From positions 76,791 to 140,790 of the forward strand of contig DFXK01000011.1 in NCBI GenBank assembly GCA_002383165.1: a DNA stretch of 64,000 nucleotides, written 5' to 3'. Within the stretch, counting starts at the first letter, position 1, and the number at the start of each line of letters is the position of its first letter. The translations under genes and the position numbers were made by a program. The notes beneath the pieces were generated by a model. That model worked only from the letters and a program-made list of their open reading frames with translations, made no database searches and was not told the DNA's origin. This document shows, in pieces, positions 61,655-64,000 of the stretch. The stretch comes from Flavobacteriales bacterium UBA4110. GTDB taxonomy: Bacteria > Bacteroidota > Bacteroidia > Flavobacteriales > Weeksellaceae.

Positions 61655-62737
61655 TCACATAAATCTCTCGCCTTTTTTAAGATTCTTCAAATCTAGAACA
61701 TAATCTTTGATAAGCTGATCGTTTTCTCTTGGACAGATTAGTAAGGCTTTTTCTGTATCGACAATAATATAATTTTTCAAACCATCGATTATTGCAGCTT
61801 TGTTCTGATTTTTGATTCTTATAACGTTTCCTTTGGAGTTGTAAGTCAACACATTTTTAGAGTTGCTGGCGTTATTATCATCATTTTTATCCGCATTGGT
61901 GTAAACCGACGTCCAAGTTCCTAGATCGCTCCAGCCAATATTTGCCGGAATTACATAAACATTATCCGCTTTTTCCAAAATCCCATTGTCTATAGAAATT
62001 TTGCTAACGATTGGATAAATCACATCAATGTATTCTTTTTCTGCTGCTGTATTGTATTCGCAAGTATTAAACTGATTGGCCATTTCTGGTAGAAATTTTT
62101 TAAAAGCGGCAAGAATACTTTTTGCACTCCATATAAAAATTCCCGCATTCCAAAGGAAATCACCAGATTCTATGAAGCTTTTTGCTATTTCAAGATCTGG
62201 CTTTTCGGTAAACGTTTTTACTTTTGAATAATTTTCGTTTTTTTCTTGAATAAACTGTATATAGCCATATCCTGTATCGGGTCTGGTTGGCGCAATTCCG
62301 AGTGTTATCAAATAATCATTCTTGTCAGTAATATCTAATGCTAATTCCACTTTTTCAAGGAAAGTTTTTTCTTTCAAAATCAGATGATCCGCCGGCATTA
62401 CTATAATATTTGCATCGGGGTTTACATTCTCTATTTTCTTAGCCATGTAAATATTGCATGCCGATGTATTTTTCATTGCTGGCTCACCGACAATATTTTC
62501 CGAAGGCACTTCTGGCAACTGCTGCTTTGTGAGATCTACATATTCGCGGTTTGTAATAATATATATATTTTCTGTTGGGATAATTTGGCTGATTCTGTCA
62601 AATGTCTGTTGAATCATCGTTCTTCCCGTTCCTAAAATATCTTGAAATTGTTTTGGAAACTTCTGAGTGCTCATAGGCCAGAAACGGCTGCCTATACCTC
62701 CCGCCATTATTACACAATAGTTATTGTTTTTCGTCAT
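61655..62737 (-). CDS. manC: Mannose-1-phosphate guanylyltransferase
   Basis: A 360-aa nucleotidyltransferase that makes GDP-mannose. The signature GGIGSRFWPMSTQKFPKQF is near residues 13-31, the catalytic Lys being part of FPKQF; VMPADHLI near 116, FTEKPDLEIAKSF near 172 and WNAGIFIWS near 193 are further sites. No phosphomannose isomerase domain is fused. GDP-mannose feeds glycan and LPS synthesis. Its start overlaps the end of the SprT-like gene by 17 bases, so it belongs to that operon. Confidence 0.94.
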   Translation of the reverse strand: MTKNNNYCVIMAGGIGSRFWPMSTQKFPKQFQDILGTGRTMIQQTFDRISQIIPTENIYIITNREYVDLTKQQLPEVPSENIVGEPAMKNTSACNIYMAKKIENVNPDANIIVMPADHLILKEKTFLEKVELALDITDKNDYLITLGIAPTRPDTGYGYIQFIQEKNENYSKVKTFTEKPDLEIAKSFIESGDFLWNAGIFIWSAKSILAAFKKFLPEMANQFNTCEYNTAAEKEYIDVIYPIVSKISIDNGILEKADNVYVIPANIGWSDLGTWTSVYTNADKNDDNNASNSKNVLTYNSKGNVIRIKNQNKAAIIDGLKNYIIVDTEKALLICPRENDQLIKDYVLDLKNLKKGERFM

Positions 62738-63329
62738 CTAGTATAATCTTTTCAACCTTCGCCAAAGGGCGGAACAAATATTTTCTTGAATTATTCAAAT
62801 TAGTACAAAGATATAATTTTTTCTTTTTTTCCAAGATGCTGTATTTTTCGTTTTTGTAGAGAAACGTATCACCAATTGACATACTTTCAATAAAAGTTGA
62901 TTTGTCATTTGAATCCTTTATATGGAAATATCGAACAAGATCCGGACTGGCCATAAAATTAGCTTTTGGATTCTCAGAAAACTTAGCGATGATTGGCTTA
63001 AGATCGATACTATAAACATCTGAACTTTCTCGTAGCATGTTACGGAAAGTATCTTTCCACTCTTTTCCGTGTGCAGAAATCTTATAATTAAATTTTTCAA
63101 AAGCAATAAGATGGGCCAGTTCGTGAGTGAGAACAAAGAAAAATAACTGTTTATCTAGTGTAGAATTTATAGTGATTTGATGTGATTTATCCGGAAGTTT
63201 TCTATAATCACCGAGTTTGCTATCCCTATTTTTTGTAATCCTGATATGAATAACATAATCTGCGAACCATTTTTTCAAAAAAGGCAATGTGCGCTCCGGT
63301 AAATATTGTTCGAGAACGGTTATAGACAT
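62721..63329 (-). CDS. SprT-like zinc metalloprotease domain protein
   Basis: A 202-aa protein. The zinc-binding HExxH is in LTHELAHLIAFEKF near residue 70, with the third ligand likely the His of ISAHGKEWK near 84. SprT-like proteins are cytosolic metallopeptidase-fold proteins. No C-terminal zinc ribbon is seen. A TATTTTTG box lies 15 bases upstream of the ATG. The gene overlaps the guanylyltransferase gene. Confidence 0.9.
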   Translation of the reverse strand: MSITVLEQYLPERTLPFLKKWFADYVIHIRITKNRDSKLGDYRKLPDKSHQITINSTLDKQLFFFVLTHELAHLIAFEKFNYKISAHGKEWKDTFRNMLRESSDVYSIDLKPIIAKFSENPKANFMASPDLVRYFHIKDSNDKSTFIESMSIGDTFLYKNEKYSILEKKKKLYLCTNLNNSRKYLFRPLAKVEKIILDDEKQ

Positions 63330-63344
63330 TAATAAAATTTAGTA

Positions 63345-63352
63345 CAAAAATA
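63345..63352 (-). promoter_or_regulatory. Putative -7 box for the SprT-like operon (TATTTTTG)
   Basis: This is an exact TAnnTTTG match on the minus strand, 15 bases before the ATG at 63329. Confidence 0.5.
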
Positions 63353-63420
63353 ATTATAATTCTTCTCACTCTCTTTCGTGGTTATTTTAATTTTATTAAA
63401 TTTAGAGTTAAATAAAATCC

Positions 63421-64000
63421 TTGCGTTTATTTTTATACTTACTTCTATTTTCTTTAGCTTTCTCCTGCAAAAAAGAGGAAAAGCAATCTCTCGCAGAAAA
63501 ATCAGGTAGACAAACGAACATTTTTTACAAAAAATCCTTTGCCTTCCTTGATCAGGACAAGTTGGACAGTGCTTATCTATATTTTAATAAATCTAAAGAA
63601 CTTTTTCTAAGAAAAAATGACAGTCTAGGTGTGGCAAAGTGCATCGTAAACATAGCGATTCTCCAAGAAAAAGTAGGCGACAATTATGGAAGCATAGAGT
63701 CTAGCCTTTCGGCTTTCAAATACTTAAAAGAAAGGGATACTTCACATCATTCCTTCATGTTCTGTAATTACAATAATCTCGGGGTTACATCTTGTAATCT
63801 AAAAAACTACAACGATGCTAAAAGATTCTATAATAAAGCATTACCATTCGCCAGCGATTCTATAGACAGAATAATGACCGCCAACAATATTGCCATTGTA
63901 TATCATAATCAAAAAAGATATGACAAAGCTATTACTATCTATAAAAAACTCCTTGACAGCCTTGATTCCAAGAGTGAATTCTATCCAAAAATTTTGATTA
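63421..64000 (+). CDS. Partial TPR lipoprotein, possibly sensor kinase or regulator (cut by window end)
   Basis: The frame from TTG 63421 is open to the window end (193 codons). An in-frame stop at 63409 rules out an earlier start, and no ATG precedes the signal. The N-terminus RLFLYLLLFSLAFSC is a lipoprotein signal. TPR-like helices follow: LDSAYLYFNKSKELF, CIVNIAILQEKVGDNYGSI, YNNLGVTSCNLKNYNDA and ANNIAIVYHNQKRYDKAI. In Bacteroidota such N-termini are often found on TPR sensor kinases or LuxR-type regulators, but the C-terminus is missing. Confidence 0.78.
   Translation, partial: MRLFLYLLLFSLAFSCKKEEKQSLAEKSGRQTNIFYKKSFAFLDQDKLDSAYLYFNKSKELFLRKNDSLGVAKCIVNIAILQEKVGDNYGSIESSLSAFKYLKERDTSHHSFMFCNYNNLGVTSCNLKNYNDAKRFYNKALPFASDSIDRIMTANNIAIVYHNQKRYDKAITIYKKLLDSLDSKSEFYPKILI

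Noticed and set aside
1..64000. CRISPR array, prophage, integron or transposon
   Set aside because: No regularly spaced repeats, integrase, transposase or phage structural genes were seen. Base composition is even throughout.

Overview
The window looks like chromosomal DNA of a low-GC Bacteroidota, most likely a Weeksellaceae flavobacterium close to Chryseobacterium/Epilithonimonas. This placement is inferred from gene content and was not checked against a database. The clues are SusC/CarboxypepD_reg-type TonB-dependent receptors, a GLPGLI protein, DUF5687/DUF5689/DUF6146/DUF3078 proteins, a SprE/PorW-like type IX secretion and gliding lipoprotein, a tryptophanase, A-rich regions instead of strong Shine-Dalgarno sites, and several TAnnTTTG promoter boxes. 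I saw no rRNA, tRNA, CRISPR array, transposase, integrase or phage gene. Most of the window is ordinary core genome with a few accessory uptake loci.

Layout. 1-10.6 kb: a cut-off lipoprotein, a secreted protein of unknown function, mfd, a lipoprotein/outer-membrane-protein pair, a tiny basic-repeat secreted protein, an AsmA-like protein and a DUF2797 protein. 10.8-15.4 kb: a sugar-nucleotide epimerase, a DUF2795 protein and secA. 15.6-19 kb: a siderophore-type TonB receptor interrupted by one in-frame TGA, followed by an intact PepSY-TM protein. 19-26.6 kb: ROK kinase, lipoprotein MsrA, a DUF3078 protein, rhomboid, dprA, gdhA and a JmjC-like cupin. 26.8-34.4 kb: a TonB-receptor-like barrel with a GLPGLI partner, then kdsC, maf and the SprE-like lipoprotein. 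34.4-38.6 kb: tnaA, a DUF502 protein, miaE, a small membrane protein under a possible sigma-54 promoter, and an acyltransferase. 38.8-42.8 kb: mutL, rhomboid, a membrane EEP hydrolase and a small lipoprotein. 42.9-48.8 kb: a TonB receptor and DUF5689 lipoprotein diverging from a secreted EEP nuclease/phosphatase. 49-57.8 kb: a DUF6146 lipoprotein, prfA, divergent class I and class II fumarases, a Crp-like regulator with an SMR exporter, and an ABC transporter. 58-64 kb: dnaB, rnhA, comM/yifB, a mannose-1-phosphate guanylyltransferase, a SprT-like protein and the start of a TPR lipoprotein.

How the genes fit together. Three outer-membrane uptake loci stand out: siderophore receptor plus PepSY reductase-like protein, TonB-like barrel plus GLPGLI, and TonB receptor plus DUF5689 plus EEP hydrolase. 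The last is the best candidate for an under-described system, possibly scavenging of extracellular nucleic acid or organophosphate. DprA and ComM suggest natural transformation. Mfd, MutL, DnaB and RNase HI form the replication and repair set; the MutL appears to lack its C-terminal endonuclease motifs. Small palindromic intergenic repeats occur at about 38.7, 48.9 and 56.2 kb.
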